Assembly: GCF_004331435.1 (NCBI RefSeq)
Contig: NZ_SJKA01000004.1
Coordinates: forward strand, 620,001-684,000
Direction of reading: 5' to 3'
DNA: 64,000 nt
From: Kribbella sindirgiensis
GTDB lineage: Bacteria > Actinomycetota > Actinomycetes > Propionibacteriales > Kribbellaceae
Shown here: positions 45,116-57,815 of the stretch, piece by piece
Position numbering within the stretch: the stretch's first letter is position 1
Layout of the letters: the number at the start of each line of letters is the position of its first letter
Program-made: the position numbers and the translations under genes
Notes under the pieces: generated by a model
Database searches by the model: none
What the model was told of the DNA's origin: nothing
What the model saw: only the letters and a program-made list of their open reading frames with translations

Positions 45116-45952
45116 ATGCAGGATCGGTACGTCGAGACCGTGCTGGGCCGGATCCGGTTGCGCGTCGACGGGCGCGTCGACCGATCGGGGCCCGCGATGC
45201 TGTTCTGGCCGAGCCTGTTGATGGACGGCACGCTGTGGTCCGCCCAGGCCGCGCATTTCGCCGACCGTTTCCAGGTGGTCCTGGTCGATCCGCCCGGGCA
45301 CGGCGGCAGTGGTCCGCTGGCCGGGCCGTTCACGTTCGAGCAGTGCGCCGAGGTGATCCTGGCGATCATCGACGACCTACAGGTCGAGCGGGTGCACCTG
45401 ATCGGCAACAGCTGGGGCGGCATGATCGGCGGTACCTTCGCGGCACTGCATCCGGACCGGATCGGCATCGCCGTCCTGATGAACGCCACCGCGTCGCCGG
45501 CGGGCCGACGGCAACGATTCGAGTACGGCGTACTACTGGCCGCGGCGCAGCTCCTCGGCGGGATCCGCGGACCGCTCACCGGGCCGGTCCGCGACGCCTT
45601 CCTCGGCCCGACGGCGAAACGCGAGAAGCCCGAGGTCGTTGCCACGGTCAACGAACTTGCGCGCAAGGTGGACATCAGTTCGGGGCGGCACGCCGTCGCC
45701 AGCGTGGTACCGCGAAGGCCTGACCAGCGGGCGCTCTTCGGCACGATCCGGACGCCGGTTCTGGTGGTCGCCGGCGCGGAGGACGCCACCTTCCCGGTCG
45801 CGGAGACCGAGGAGATGGCGGATTCCATCCCCGGCGCGCGCTTCGTCGTACTCGAACAGTCGGCGCATCTGGCGGCGCTGGAGTCGCCGAAGGAAGTGAA
45901 TGCCCTGATCGACGATTTCCTCGCCGACCAGGGCGCGTGGGGCCTTAGCTGA
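45116..45952 (+). CDS. alpha/beta hydrolase
   Basis: A 278-residue alpha/beta hydrolase with nucleophile elbow GNSWGGMIGG (Ser near residue 99), preceding strand VVLVDPPGHGGSG, acid in VVAGAEDATFP and His in QSAHLAALESP. It is of the haloperoxidase/esterase-like group. It lies 27 bases behind the WYL gene on the same strand and may be co-transcribed. The last 8 bases overlap the convergent phosphoesterase gene. Confidence 0.87.
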   Translation: MQDRYVETVLGRIRLRVDGRVDRSGPAMLFWPSLLMDGTLWSAQAAHFADRFQVVLVDPPGHGGSGPLAGPFTFEQCAEVILAIIDDLQVERVHLIGNSWGGMIGGTFAALHPDRIGIAVLMNATASPAGRRQRFEYGVLLAAAQLLGGIRGPLTGPVRDAFLGPTAKREKPEVVATVNELARKVDISSGRHAVASVVPRRPDQRALFGTIRTPVLVVAGAEDATFPVAETEEMADSIPGARFVVLEQSAHLAALESPKEVNALIDDFLADQGAWGLS

Positions 45953-47570
45953 CGACGGCCCCGGTCTTCGGGTCCAGGATCAGCTTCTGCTTGCTCGGCC
46001 GCCAGAAGTCGAACATGCCGGTCAGGCTGCCGGCCCGCTGGTCGAACGAGTGGTCACCGATCCGGCCGGTCCGCCAGTTGTCCTCGATGAACTTCAGGAT
46101 CGAGGTCTGGTCGGTCAGCGAGTGGTCGACGTAGTTGGTCTTCGCGTACGGCGAGACCACCAGCAGCGGCAGGCGCGGGCCGTAGCCGCAGCGGTCGGCG
46201 TAACCACCGGCCACCGGGGTATGACCGCACAGCGCCGACTGGTCCAGTGCGGCGTCCTGGGACCCGTTCACTGTCGGGGGCTTCACGTGGTCGTACCAGC
46301 CGTCGGAGTCGTCGTACGCCAGCACGACCGCGGTCGAGGACCACTCCTTCGACTTCTGCAGCTGGTTGAGCTCCTTGACGATGAACGCCTGCTCGTCCAG
46401 CGGGTCGGAGTACCCGGCGTGGCCGTCCTGGTACTCACCGGCCTTCAGGAAGCTGACCGCCGGCAGGTTGTTGGCCGCCAAGGCCGCGTCGAAGTCCGAC
46501 GTGTCGTACTGGTGGTTCGCCTGATCGGTGTGACCGATGGCGGCGACCGATGTCGGAGCCAGGTGCTTCGGGTTCGCAGTCGACTTGTAGTACTGGAACG
46601 GCTCGTGGTGCGGGCTGTAGTCGTTCGCCGCGATGCCGCCGACGTTCGGGTGCGACGCGCCGCAGACGGCCTTGCCGTTCGCGGTGCCGGTCGGCTTGAA
46701 GCCACCCTGGAACCAGCCCCAGGTGACGTTGCGCTGGTTGAGCAGGTCGCCGATGTTCTGCCCGTGCATCCCGGCCAGGTTGTTCGTGGACTTGCCGTTG
46801 TTGTTCGAGCAGTCGTCGTAGATCGGGTCGGGGTCGTTGGTGATCGTCCCGATGCCGTTCGCGTCCGGCGACTGTACGACGTACGCGTCGGTGGTGGGCT
46901 GCCCCGTCTTCGGGTCGTAGGCCTGGCCGCCGTGGGTCTGCCCGGAGACCAGGTTCAGCGCGCCCGGGGTCGACGGGCCGTAGACCGTGCCGAACGAGTT
47001 GTCGCTCATCGCGTAGTGCTGGGCGTAGTTCCACAGCCCGGTGACGGTATTGCCGTCGTAGTAGTCCATCACCAGACCCGGCTCGCCGAACAGCACCGGC
47101 TGCCCGGTGCACTTGTCGGTCTCGGTGTTCTCGACGAACTTGTCCAGCTTGCCGCCGTTGACGGCCTTCTGCTCCGGCCCGTAGCCGTGGTTCTGGTCGC
47201 AGGTCAGCGCCTGCGACGGCGCCAACCGCTTCGGGTTGTACGCGTTCGGGTTGTCCGTCAGCAGCTTCTTCGACAGACCGTTCACCTTGGGCGTGTGCCG
47301 GGCAGCTGTGAACGGCGTACCGTCCGCGTTGGTCGCGTTCGGGTAGGTCCCGAAGTAGTGGTCGAACGAGATGTTCTCGCCGAAGATCACCACCAGGTGC
47401 TGGATCGGGGTGGTCGTTCGTGCCGGGTGGTACGAAGCGGCGTCGGCCGCCGTGAACGCCGCACCGGCGTTGGTCACCTGCTGGGTAGCGCCGGGGGCGC
47501 CACAGGCGGCCAGCAACAAGCCCGTCGCAGCCGCAACGGCTGTGGCAGCGACAGGAAGTCTTGCGCGCAT
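45945..47570 (-). CDS. exported phosphoesterase family lipoprotein (PF04185-type)
   Basis: A 541-residue lipoprotein of the phosphoesterase (phospholipase C / AcpA acid phosphatase) superfamily. The lipobox LLAAC with acylated Cys is at ~22. The N-terminal catalytic motif is IFGENISFDHYFGTYP near residue 63, with Glu/Asn metal ligands. Mid motifs include SDNSFGTVYGPSTPGALNL, and late ones AVVLAYDDSDGWYDH and PLLVVSPYAK. Start at 47570 was chosen for its GGAGGAGAAGGC ribosome site; it follows the DyP gene after 20 bases. It is the third gene of an EfeO-EfeB operon, so it may release phosphate or lipid outside in low-iron conditions; that link is inference. Confidence 0.9.
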   Translation of the reverse strand: MRARLPVAATAVAAATGLLLAACGAPGATQQVTNAGAAFTAADAASYHPARTTTPIQHLVVIFGENISFDHYFGTYPNATNADGTPFTAARHTPKVNGLSKKLLTDNPNAYNPKRLAPSQALTCDQNHGYGPEQKAVNGGKLDKFVENTETDKCTGQPVLFGEPGLVMDYYDGNTVTGLWNYAQHYAMSDNSFGTVYGPSTPGALNLVSGQTHGGQAYDPKTGQPTTDAYVVQSPDANGIGTITNDPDPIYDDCSNNNGKSTNNLAGMHGQNIGDLLNQRNVTWGWFQGGFKPTGTANGKAVCGASHPNVGGIAANDYSPHHEPFQYYKSTANPKHLAPTSVAAIGHTDQANHQYDTSDFDAALAANNLPAVSFLKAGEYQDGHAGYSDPLDEQAFIVKELNQLQKSKEWSSTAVVLAYDDSDGWYDHVKPPTVNGSQDAALDQSALCGHTPVAGGYADRCGYGPRLPLLVVSPYAKTNYVDHSLTDQTSILKFIEDNWRTGRIGDHSFDQRAGSLTGMFDFWRPSKQKLILDPKTGAVVS

Positions 47571-47590
47571 GCCTTCTCCTCCTGAATAAC

Positions 47591-48790
47591 TCATCCGAGC
47601 AACGACCGGGCGAAGTGGTCGTTGCCGTCCCGAACACCGGGAAGCACGAAGAAATAGCCGCCGCCGACCGGCCGGACGTAGTCGACGAGAGGCTCGTCGG
47701 CCAGCCTGGTCTGCACGGCCTCGAACTGCCGGGCGATGTCCTGCTGGTAGGCGCAGAACAACAGCCCCATGTCCAGGTCACCGACCGCGTCGGTGCCCTT
47801 GTCGTAGTTGTAGCCGCGGCGCAGGAACTGGCTGGCCGCGGTGTCCGCGGTGCGCGGGTTCGCCTTGCGGATATGGCTGGTCAGCGGAATCGCCCCGCCG
47901 GTCGGATCGGCCGGGTAGTTCGGGAGGTCGGTCTCGCTGCTGCCGTCGAGCGGCGCACCGGTGTCCCGGCGCCGGCCGAACATGTTCTCTTGCTCGCCGA
48001 CCGACACGCGGTCCCAGAACTCGACCAGCATCCGGATCTGGCGCAGCACCTGATAGCTGCCGCCCTCGGTCCAGGCCGGCTCACCGTTTCCCTTGCCGAC
48101 CCACACGAGCTTGTCGTGGTCGGCCGGCGCCGGCTTGACGATGCCGTCCTTGAAACCCATCAGGTTGCGCGGTGCACCGGCTGGGCGCGGCTGGCTCTGG
48201 AAGCCGTCGACCCGCCAGCGCAACTGCATCGCGCCACGGGTGTGCCGGGCCAGATCCCGGAGTGCATGCAGGACGGTGTCGGTCTCCGACGCGCACAACT
48301 GCAGGCTCAGGTCCCCGTGGCACAGGCTGGCGTCCAGGCTGTCGTTCGGGAACTCCTTCATCGCGGTCAGCTTCGCCGGTCTGCGACCCTTCAGACCGTA
48401 CCGCTCGTCGAACAGCGACGCCCCGACGCCGACGGTGACCGTCAGGTCGTCACCCGGCATGTCCGGTCCGAGTACGCCGGAATCGGCCGGCGGGGCTGTG
48501 ATGCCCAGGGGCGGCAGGGCACCGCCCGTGGTCAGGAGTCGCGCCCGGTCGGTCAGGGTTTTGAACAGGTCGGTGAGCTCATTCTTGCCCTCGGCAATCA
48601 CGTCGAACGACGCGAAGATCGCCTGCTTCGGCTGATCGGTGGTGATCCCGGCCTGGTGGAAGCCGTGAAAGGGCACGGCCGTCGGCGTCGTCGCCGCAGC
48701 GGCCTGCCCGGTCGCGACCGCAGCAACTGCGGCTGCACCGGCTCCCGCGAGGGCGCCGCGAAGAAAGGAGCGGCGGCCGACGTCACTCAT
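47591..48790 (-). CDS. efeB: Dyp-type heme peroxidase, EfeB-like, Tat exported
   Basis: A 399-residue dye-decolorising-type peroxidase. The Tat signal is [14 protein letters not shown] at residues 5-18. The family motif is NLMGFKDGI (GxxDG; distal Asp) near 210, and SHIRKANPR near 305 carries the proximal heme His. EfeB oxidises ferrous iron or removes iron from heme in EfeUOB systems. The ATG overlaps the efeO stop (ATGA). The downstream gene is an exported phosphoesterase. Confidence 0.92.
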   Translation of the reverse strand: MSDVGRRSFLRGALAGAGAAAVAAVATGQAAAATTPTAVPFHGFHQAGITTDQPKQAIFASFDVIAEGKNELTDLFKTLTDRARLLTTGGALPPLGITAPPADSGVLGPDMPGDDLTVTVGVGASLFDERYGLKGRRPAKLTAMKEFPNDSLDASLCHGDLSLQLCASETDTVLHALRDLARHTRGAMQLRWRVDGFQSQPRPAGAPRNLMGFKDGIVKPAPADHDKLVWVGKGNGEPAWTEGGSYQVLRQIRMLVEFWDRVSVGEQENMFGRRRDTGAPLDGSSETDLPNYPADPTGGAIPLTSHIRKANPRTADTAASQFLRRGYNYDKGTDAVGDLDMGLLFCAYQQDIARQFEAVQTRLADEPLVDYVRPVGGGYFFVLPGVRDGNDHFARSLLG

Positions 48791-49905
48791 GAACCCCTCC
48801 GGACTTCGCAGATCGCGGCGATCGGGGCGAGCTTCTCCAGTAGCTCGCCGACGGCGCCGTTGAGCTGTTCCCGCGTGGTCGGGTCGAGCTGGTCGACTGG
48901 GGTGTTCTGGTGCGCGGCGAGCAGCGTGCGGACGCGGCTCTCCCACTTCAGCACCTCGGGCAGGTCGGGGTAGCGCGGCTTGAGGACCGGGTCGAGGATG
49001 GCCAGCACGTTCGCCGTACCGTTCAGGTTCGCCAGCGCGGTGTTCAGCGCCGTACCGCTGCCTTGGTCGTTCTCGCCGGTCAGCTCGAGCTGCAGGGCGT
49101 TCTCCATGATCTCGTGCGCACGCAGCCCGAGATCATTCGGATCCACCTGCTCGTTGGGCAGATCTTTCTGCAGGCCGCGGACCGAGGCCGCCAACTGATC
49201 CGCGACCGGCTTCAGACCTGAGCCCTTGTGCCACAGGCCCTTCTCCAGCGCATGGAATCCATTGGCGGGCCCATCGATCATGTCGGCGAAGTCCCCGAAC
49301 GCGTCGTACGCTGCGCCCAGCGAGTTGTACGCCAGGTGCGCAGGCAACCAGTCCGCGCGAGCGGCATCCAGGTCGCCGGCATCCACGTCAGCACGCAGCT
49401 TGTCCGTCTTGACCGCCAAATCGGCGACACCACGAGCAACCCCGGCCTGATACTTCTTCACCAACGGCAGCAGCTCGTTCTTGGTGACGGGTACGACGGC
49501 AGCACCGCCCTGCCCAGCACCCGCGACTGTGACCGTCGGACCGGTGATCGCGTCGGTGTCCTCGATCAGGCAGCGGATCGCGTACTGTCCCGCGCCGAGC
49601 TGCACGTCCATCGATGCGCTCGCGTTCGGGCCCAGGCCCTCAACCTCGCCGTACACCTTCTTGCTGCGGACCTCGACCAGGTCGACCTCGGCGGCCGCGT
49701 CGCCGGTGTTGTGGACGACGAGCGTCTGGCGGCCGGTCTTGGCGTCGGTCCATCCCTGTCCGCATTGACTCCGGGACACGGTGATCCCGGACGGGTCGCC
49801 GGTCGCGTCGGCGGAATCCTCCCAGGGCCGCCAGACCGTGACTCCCACCGCCGCGCTCAGAACGACCATTGCGACAGCCGCCGGCACTGGACGGGGTGTG
49901 CGCAC
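48787..49905 (-). CDS. efeO: EfeO-like iron-transport lipoprotein/periplasmic protein (M75 family)
   Basis: A 372-residue exported protein with N-terminal signal anchor ([19 protein letters not shown]), cupredoxin-like N-domain (~38-130; [10 protein letters not shown] analogue, final C in YAIRC) and C-terminal M75 helical domain with the HxxE motif in [10 protein letters not shown] near 240 and [13 protein letters not shown]. EfeO captures iron for EfeU. Start is GTG with AGGAG nine bases upstream. EfeU permease is absent from this operon; efeB follows directly. Confidence 0.9.
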   Translation of the reverse strand: MRTPRPVPAAVAMVVLSAAVGVTVWRPWEDSADATGDPSGITVSRSQCGQGWTDAKTGRQTLVVHNTGDAAAEVDLVEVRSKKVYGEVEGLGPNASASMDVQLGAGQYAIRCLIEDTDAITGPTVTVAGAGQGGAAVVPVTKNELLPLVKKYQAGVARGVADLAVKTDKLRADVDAGDLDAARADWLPAHLAYNSLGAAYDAFGDFADMIDGPANGFHALEKGLWHKGSGLKPVADQLAASVRGLQKDLPNEQVDPNDLGLRAHEIMENALQLELTGENDQGSGTALNTALANLNGTANVLAILDPVLKPRYPDLPEVLKWESRVRTLLAAHQNTPVDQLDPTTREQLNGAVGELLEKLAPIAAICEVRRGS

Positions 49906-50040
49906 GACGGGTCGCTCCTGAGGATCGGCAATTTACATTCGCCGGCAATGCTAATCCTGGGAATGCCTTGCCCAGCACGGGTTCGGCCTGGTTTGCCGGT
50001 CCGTTCACGTACTGTTCGTCCGCTACGCCTGGCGGTTCGG

Positions 50041-50949
50041 TCAGCGGCGAGCCGGAACTGAGAGCCGGCTGAGATCGGAGGCCACCACGATCTCGCCGGA
50101 GAACTCCGCCGCGGCCTCCTCGTGGAAGCGTTCCGGCTCCAGATAACGCTGCGAGAAGTGGGTGAGGACGAGTTTGCGCACACCGCATTCGGCCGCGACC
50201 CGCGCCGCCTGGCGCGCGGTCAGGTGGCCGAAGCGCCGGGCGAGTTCGGATTCGGACGACAGGTACGTCGACTCGATGACGAGCAGGTCGGCGCCGTCGG
50301 CGAGGCGCAGCACGTTCTCGCACAGGCGGGTGTCCATGATGAACGCGAACCGCTGCCCTGGCCTCGGCTCGCTGACGTCGTCCACGTGCACGAGGCGATC
50401 GCCAAGGTCGAGCGATCCGGCCCGTTGCAGCCGGCCGACGTCAGGCCCGGTCACGCCGTACGCCGCAAGCTTGTCCGGGAGCATCCGGCGTCCGTCGGGC
50501 TCGATCAACTGGTACCCGAACGTCTCGATCGGGTGCTCCAGGCGGCGCGCCCACAGCTGGCCGAACGACCCGACGGACAGCAGCCCGTCCTCCTCCACCG
50601 GCTCCTCGAGCAGCTCGGCCCGCTCGAAGAACGACGCGGCGTACCGCAGTCGTGCGAAGTACGTCTGCCCCGACGCCGGATAGTGCGCCCGCACCGGATG
50701 CGGTACGTCGTCCAGCGACAACCGCTGCACGATGCCGGGCACTCCGAGACAGTGATCGCCGTGGAAGTGCGTGACGCACAACCGCGTGATCGCCCGGGCC
50801 GCGAGCCCGGCGTAGATCATCTGCCGTTGCGTCCCCTCACCGGGATCGAACAGGAACCCCTCGTCGTCCCAGCGCAGGAAGTACCCGTTCTGCGTACGTT
50901 CCCGCGACGGCACCTGACTGCCGGTCCCGAGCACGACGAGCTCACGCAA
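50041..50949 (-). CDS. rnz: ribonuclease Z / MBL-fold nuclease
   Basis: A 302-residue tRNA 3'-processing endonuclease. Metal motifs are [13 protein letters not shown] near residue 62, [10 protein letters not shown] near 210 (Asp), and [10 protein letters not shown] near 262 (His). [16 protein letters not shown] is the canonical N-terminus, so the TTG at 50949 is the start even though it overlaps the upstream stop by 8 bases. It is the last gene of the glyQS-ilvA-like-rnz operon. tRNA maturation behind a tRNA synthetase makes functional sense. Confidence 0.9.
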   Translation of the reverse strand: MRELVVLGTGSQVPSRERTQNGYFLRWDDEGFLFDPGEGTQRQMIYAGLAARAITRLCVTHFHGDHCLGVPGIVQRLSLDDVPHPVRAHYPASGQTYFARLRYAASFFERAELLEEPVEEDGLLSVGSFGQLWARRLEHPIETFGYQLIEPDGRRMLPDKLAAYGVTGPDVGRLQRAGSLDLGDRLVHVDDVSEPRPGQRFAFIMDTRLCENVLRLADGADLLVIESTYLSSESELARRFGHLTARQAARVAAECGVRKLVLTHFSQRYLEPERFHEEAAAEFSGEIVVASDLSRLSVPARR

Positions 50950-51912
50950 GCGCGGCTACCAGGGTGGACGACGACATGTTGCCGCCGCAGGACACGACCG
51001 CGACGCGCTTGCCGGCCAGTTCGGTACGCCGTTCGCGCGCGGCCGCGAAGGCCAGCGCGGCCGAGCCTTCGATCAGCTGGTGCTCGGTGTCGATCACCGT
51101 CCGGAGCGCGTCCCGGATCGCGTCCTCCTCGACGAGCACCCAGTCGTCGACGAGTTCACGGCACAGCTCGAACGTGATGCTCCCCGGCTCGACGCTGCCC
51201 GCCGTACCGTCCGACAACGTCTGCCCGGCGTCGACCTGCACGATCTCACCGGCCCGTACCGAGGCCGCCATCGCGTCGTCGACGGCCGGCTGCGCGCCGT
51301 ACACGCGGATCCCGGGCAGGTGTTTCTTGAGCACCGCGGCGACCCCGCTGATCAGCCCGCCGCCACCGACCGCCACCACGACCGCGTCGAGCGGCGCACC
51401 GGCCAACTGCTCGACGATCTCCACGCCGACCGTCCCCTGCCCGGCGATGATGTCCGGGTCGTTGTACGGCGGGACGTACGTCAGCCCGTGCTCCGCGGCG
51501 TACGCCCGGGCCTTGATCTCGAGGACGCCGGTGTCGTTGCCCTCGGCCCGTAGTTCGAGACCGAACCGGCGCAGGGCCGCGACCTTGCCCGGTGCGGCGT
51601 TCTCGGGCAGGTAGACGATGCCGTGGCCTCCGAGGGTCGCGAGCGCGTTGCCGACCCCTAGCCCGTGGTTACCGGTCGACGCGGTGACCACGCCCGCGGC
51701 ACGTTCCGCATCGGTGAGCGTCAGCACCTTCGCGAGCGCGCCGCGAGCCTTGAACGAACCGGTGCGCTGCTGGTGCTCACATTTCACCAGCACCTCAACG
51801 CCGAGCTCCTCGCTGAACGCGTCGTACCGCACGAACGCCGTCGGCCGCAGATGCTCTCGCAGGCGGGGCGCCAGTCGCTCCGCCTGCTCGGCAACGTCCG
51901 CCGGTCGCACGC

Positions 51913-51916
<4 letters not shown>
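50942..51916 (-). CDS. threonine ammonia-lyase/serine dehydratase-like PLP enzyme
   Basis: A 324-residue fold-type II PLP enzyme. The Schiff-base Lys is in [10 protein letters not shown] near residue 55, the phosphate-binding loop is GGGGLISG near 184, and SCGGNMSS is near the C-terminus. The single catalytic domain without ACT regulatory domain suggests a catabolic dehydratase or serine/threonine racemase-like enzyme. The ATG overlaps the glyQS stop (ATGA). Exact substrate cannot be told from sequence. Confidence 0.87.
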
Positions 51917-54909
<2,993 letters not shown>

Positions 54910-54955
54910 AGCAAACCTCAAGCCATCTTTCGGGGGGTTTCCGGAGCGAGTCTAT

Positions 54956-54969
54956 TAGGGCGCGCCCTA
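54956..54969. promoter_or_regulatory. 14-bp palindrome in the glyQS divergent gap
   Basis: TAGGGCGCGCCCTA, a perfect palindrome, with TACAGT (-10-like, 54967-54972) directed at the decayed methyltransferase (GTG at 54980, leaderless spacing). Confidence 0.45.
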
Positions 54970-54979
54970 CAGTGGTGCG

Positions 54980-55510
54980 GTGACCTCGCCGGTCACCACC
55001 ATCGACGACTCCAGTTCCGCGGATCGGGCCCTGCGCCTGATCAGACGCGGCTCGGCCCTCCACTGGGAGGGCGATTTCCAGAACGCCAAACAGCTCCTCG
55101 CCGCAACTCGTTGCTGGTTCCGCTCATCGACCACCAGCTCCGGCTCCGCGGCGTCTACGTACCGACCAGATCGGAGTACGCCGACCTCGTCGCCGACTGC
55201 CCGTTGCCGCGAGCGGACACCGCGTTCGACATCGGCACCGGGACCGGACTACTCACGGCGATCCTGTCCAGGCGAGACATTCGCCGAATAGTTGCTACCG
55301 ACAACAATCCGCGAGCGATCGCGTGCGCCCGCGCGAATCTCCAGCGGTTACAGGTGGACGTCACTGTCGTCGAGCCCGCCTTGTTCCCGCCGGGGCGCGC
55401 GGGGAGGTGTGGCGGATCCTGTCCGACCTGGCCGAGCGGCTCGGGCTAGGCAGGAGGGTGAGCCGCTGGAGCAAAGATGCGGGATGGCGGGTCGCGGACC
55501 TGCAGCACTC
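54980..55510 (+). pseudogene. frameshifted and internally deleted methyltransferase
   Basis: Three frames carry consecutive pieces of a class I methyltransferase. Frame 1 (from GTG 54980): ADRALRLIRRGSALHWEGDF and NAKQLLAAT. Frame 2 (from about 55105): LLVPLIDHQLRLRGVYVPT then FDIGTGTGLLTAILSRRD (SAM motif I) and ATDNNPRAIACARANL. Frame 3 (from about 55405): GEVWRILSDLAERLGLG and WSKDAGWRVADLQ. The N-P-P-(W/Y) catalytic block expected between frames 2 and 3 is missing. So there is one frameshift, one internal deletion with frame change, and an uncertain 3' end. It is divergent from glyQS. Confidence 0.75.
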
Positions 55511-55620
55511 ACCAAACCTGCCTGCGGCCCTTTCCGAGCCGCAGTTGAGCGTGGCGCGGCGGGATTCGCCCCGCTTGGTGAGTGCTGCATGTCCGCCTCG
55601 TCCGCGTCTACTATCGGCGG

Positions 55621-56877
55621 GTGACGGTTACGGATGCGCACGGGGCGGTCGACGCGGTCTGGAGGATCGAGTCGGCGCGGATCATCGCGGGCGTCGCGCG
55701 GATCGTGCGGGATGTCGGGCTCGCGGAGGAGCTCGCGCAGGACGCGCTGGTGGCCGCGCTGGAACAGTGGCCCGAGTCCGGCGTACCGAACAATCCGGGC
55801 GCCTGGCTGATGGCGATCGCGAAGCGGCGGGCGATCGACCTGATCCGGCGCAAGGACACGTACCAGCGCAAGCTCGCCGAGATGGGCCACGAGCTGGAGA
55901 TCGACGGCGACAGCGTCGAGGACGACGTGGAGGCCATCCTCGAGGACCACATCGAGGACGACCTGCTCCGGCTGGTGTTCACGGCCTGTCACCCGGTGCT
56001 CACCATGGACGCGCGCGTGACGTTGACGCTGAAACTGCTCGGCGGCCTCAAGACCGACGAGATCGCCCGCGCGTTCCTCGCCCCGGAGGCGACGATCGCG
56101 CAGCGCATCGTCCGCGCCAAACGCAACCTCGCGAAGGCCGGCGTCGAGTTCGAGGTGCCGTCCGGGCCGGAGCTCCTGGAGCGGACTTCGTCGGTGCTCG
56201 AGGTCGTCTACCTGATCTACAACGAGGGGTACTCCGCGACCGCCGGCGACGACTGGATGCGGCCGGCGCTGTGCAACGAGGCGATGCGCCTGGGCCGGCT
56301 GATCGTCGAGCTGATGCCGACGGAACCCGAAGTACTCGGCCTGCTGGCGCTGATGGAACTGCAGTCGTCCCGCGCGAACGCACGCGTCGGGAGCGACGGC
56401 GAGCCGGTGCTGCTCCTCGACCAGGACCGCCGGCGCTGGGACCGGCTCCTGATCCGCCGCGGTCTCGAAGGCATCGAACGCGCCTGGGCCCTGGAGAAAC
56501 CACCCGGCCCGTACCTCCTGCAGGCCGCGATCGCCGCCTGTCACGCCCGCGCGGCCGACCCAGAGGACACCGACTGGGCCCGGATCGCCGGCCTGTACGC
56601 CGTTCTCGCGCAGGTCACCCCGTCACCGGTGATCGAGCTGAACCAGGCCGTCGCGATCTCGATGGCGTTCGGCCCGGAACGTGGGTTGGCAGCGGTCGAT
56701 CTGCTGGCGGACGAGCCGTCGCTGAAGGACTACCACCTGCTGCCGAGCGTGCGCGGCGACCTGCTGTTCAAGCTCGGCCGGCTGGACGAGGCCCGCGCCG
56801 AGTTCGAGAAGGCCGCCGCCCTGACCCGCAACGAACGCGAACGCAAACTCCTCCTGGAACGCGCCGCCGCCTGCTGA
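55621..56877 (+). CDS. ECF sigma factor with C-terminal TPR-like domain (ECF42-like)
   Basis: A 418-residue RNA polymerase sigma factor. Region 2 is ~15-80 (ELAQDALVAALEQWPESG, NPGAWLMAIAKRRAIDLIRR) and region 4 ~115-170 (LTLKLLGGLKTDEIARAFL, ATIAQRIVRAKRNL). A long C-terminal DUF6596-like helical domain includes YLIYNEGYSAT and GPYLLQAAIAACHARA. This is the ECF42 (SigJ-like) layout, where the C-terminal extension replaces an anti-sigma factor. Partner DGPF proteins are usually adjacent; here the nearest is 3.5 kb away at 60404. Start is the GTG at 55621. Confidence 0.9.
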   Translation: MTVTDAHGAVDAVWRIESARIIAGVARIVRDVGLAEELAQDALVAALEQWPESGVPNNPGAWLMAIAKRRAIDLIRRKDTYQRKLAEMGHELEIDGDSVEDDVEAILEDHIEDDLLRLVFTACHPVLTMDARVTLTLKLLGGLKTDEIARAFLAPEATIAQRIVRAKRNLAKAGVEFEVPSGPELLERTSSVLEVVYLIYNEGYSATAGDDWMRPALCNEAMRLGRLIVELMPTEPEVLGLLALMELQSSRANARVGSDGEPVLLLDQDRRRWDRLLIRRGLEGIERAWALEKPPGPYLLQAAIAACHARAADPEDTDWARIAGLYAVLAQVTPSPVIELNQAVAISMAFGPERGLAAVDLLADEPSLKDYHLLPSVRGDLLFKLGRLDEARAEFEKAAALTRNERERKLLLERAAAC

Positions 56878-56884
56878 TTTCTCC

Positions 56885-57223
56885 CTACTTGTGCCGACGG
56901 GCCAGCCAGGTCATGGCGCCGGCAACGAGTACGACGGCTCCGCCGATGGCGGCTGCGGCCTTCGGGTGGCGCTTGCCCGTCGCGGGCAGTTCCTTCATCG
57001 CGCCAGGTACCTGCTTCATCTTGTCGCCGGTCTGGCCGGCGACGTCCGACATCCGGTGGCCCGCACTCGACGCCGTCTCCTTCATCCGATGCGGCACATT
57101 GAGCCGCCGGGTGAGTTCCTGCACGGTGTCGGCGAGATGCTGCCTGGTGTGGTCGAGGTCCTCGCGCAGCGTCTCGCTGTCGGTCATCGGCTCACGATGC
57201 GCGGCGTTCTTCGTGGTGCTCAT
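56885..57223 (-). CDS. DUF3618 membrane-anchored protein
   Basis: A 112-residue protein: N-terminal helical DUF3618 core (SETLREDLDHTRQHLADTVQEL), then a C-terminal single helix (KAAAAIGGAVVLVAGAMTWLARR). It is common in actinobacteria next to holin-X proteins, with unknown function at the envelope. The ATG overlaps the preceding gene's stop (ATGA). Confidence 0.85.
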   Translation of the reverse strand: MSTTKNAAHREPMTDSETLREDLDHTRQHLADTVQELTRRLNVPHRMKETASSAGHRMSDVAGQTGDKMKQVPGAMKELPATGKRHPKAAAAIGGAVVLVAGAMTWLARRHK

Positions 57224-57660
57224 GCGATGGTCTTCCCTTCCGGCTGGTGTCCCTTGAGGGCTTCCAGGTCCTCGTGCACGCCGTCGACGGCACGTTGCGG
57301 AACGGGCGGGGTGGCACGGGTGACGTGCCGCTTGCCGAGCAGAGCGGCGACGGCCGCGACCGCGAACACGACCGCGGCGACGATCAGCGCCGACAACCAG
57401 GCCGGCAACGCGGTCGCGAGCCCGAGGATCGCCGCGGCGATCAGGACGCCCACGCCGTACAGCGCGAGCGTGCTGGCCCCACCGAACAACCCGGCGCCGA
57501 CCCCGGCCTCCTTGCCCTTCTCCTTCAACTCGGCCTTGGCGAGCTGCACCTCGTCACGGACCAGCTGACTGAGGTCGCTGGTTACCTCACTCACCAGGCC
57601 GCCGATGTTCTGACCGTTCGGTCCAGCCTCACGCCGGACCATCTCCGGACGCGCCGTCAT
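57220..57660 (-). CDS. holin-X/phage-holin-superfamily-like membrane protein (PF07332)
   Basis: A 146-residue protein with N-terminal helix NIGGLVSEVTSDLSQLVRDEVQLAKAEL, in which DLSQLVRDEVQLAKAE is the family signature, and two membrane helices at ~60-80 and ~85-108. GGGAGG ribosome site upstream. Despite the family name it is a housekeeping envelope protein in actinobacteria, paired with DUF3618; no phage genes are near. Confidence 0.87.
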   Translation of the reverse strand: MTARPEMVRREAGPNGQNIGGLVSEVTSDLSQLVRDEVQLAKAELKEKGKEAGVGAGLFGGASTLALYGVGVLIAAAILGLATALPAWLSALIVAAVVFAVAAVAALLGKRHVTRATPPVPQRAVDGVHEDLEALKGHQPEGKTIA

Positions 57661-57815
57661 GACCGCCTCCCGTTCTCGGTTGCGCACCCGGTACCCAGAC
57701 GGACCGGCCGTCACGCAGCGCATCGCCTCAGATGTGATCTGCGTCACACGATGTCGAGTGGTCGGCCACCATTCGACGCAGTGGTGAGATCGTCACCCAC
57801 CAGGAGGAACCCACC

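Noticed and set aside
46050-47585. 511-residue open frame on the plus strand
   Set aside because: Antisense of the phosphoesterase gene; Val/Arg-rich with no domain.
49906-50040. IdeR/DtxR iron box upstream of efeO
   Set aside because: TTAGCATTGCC...AATGTAA has a weak inverted pattern but too many mismatches to the TTAGGTTAGGCTAACC consensus.
54910-54979. T-box riboswitch for glyQS
   Set aside because: Only 70 bases separate glyQS from the divergent start, too short for a T-box leader, and no T-box sequence is visible.
57220-57660. Prophage holin
   Set aside because: The family name suggests phage, but there are no phage genes around and the DUF3618 partner is a chromosomal pairing.
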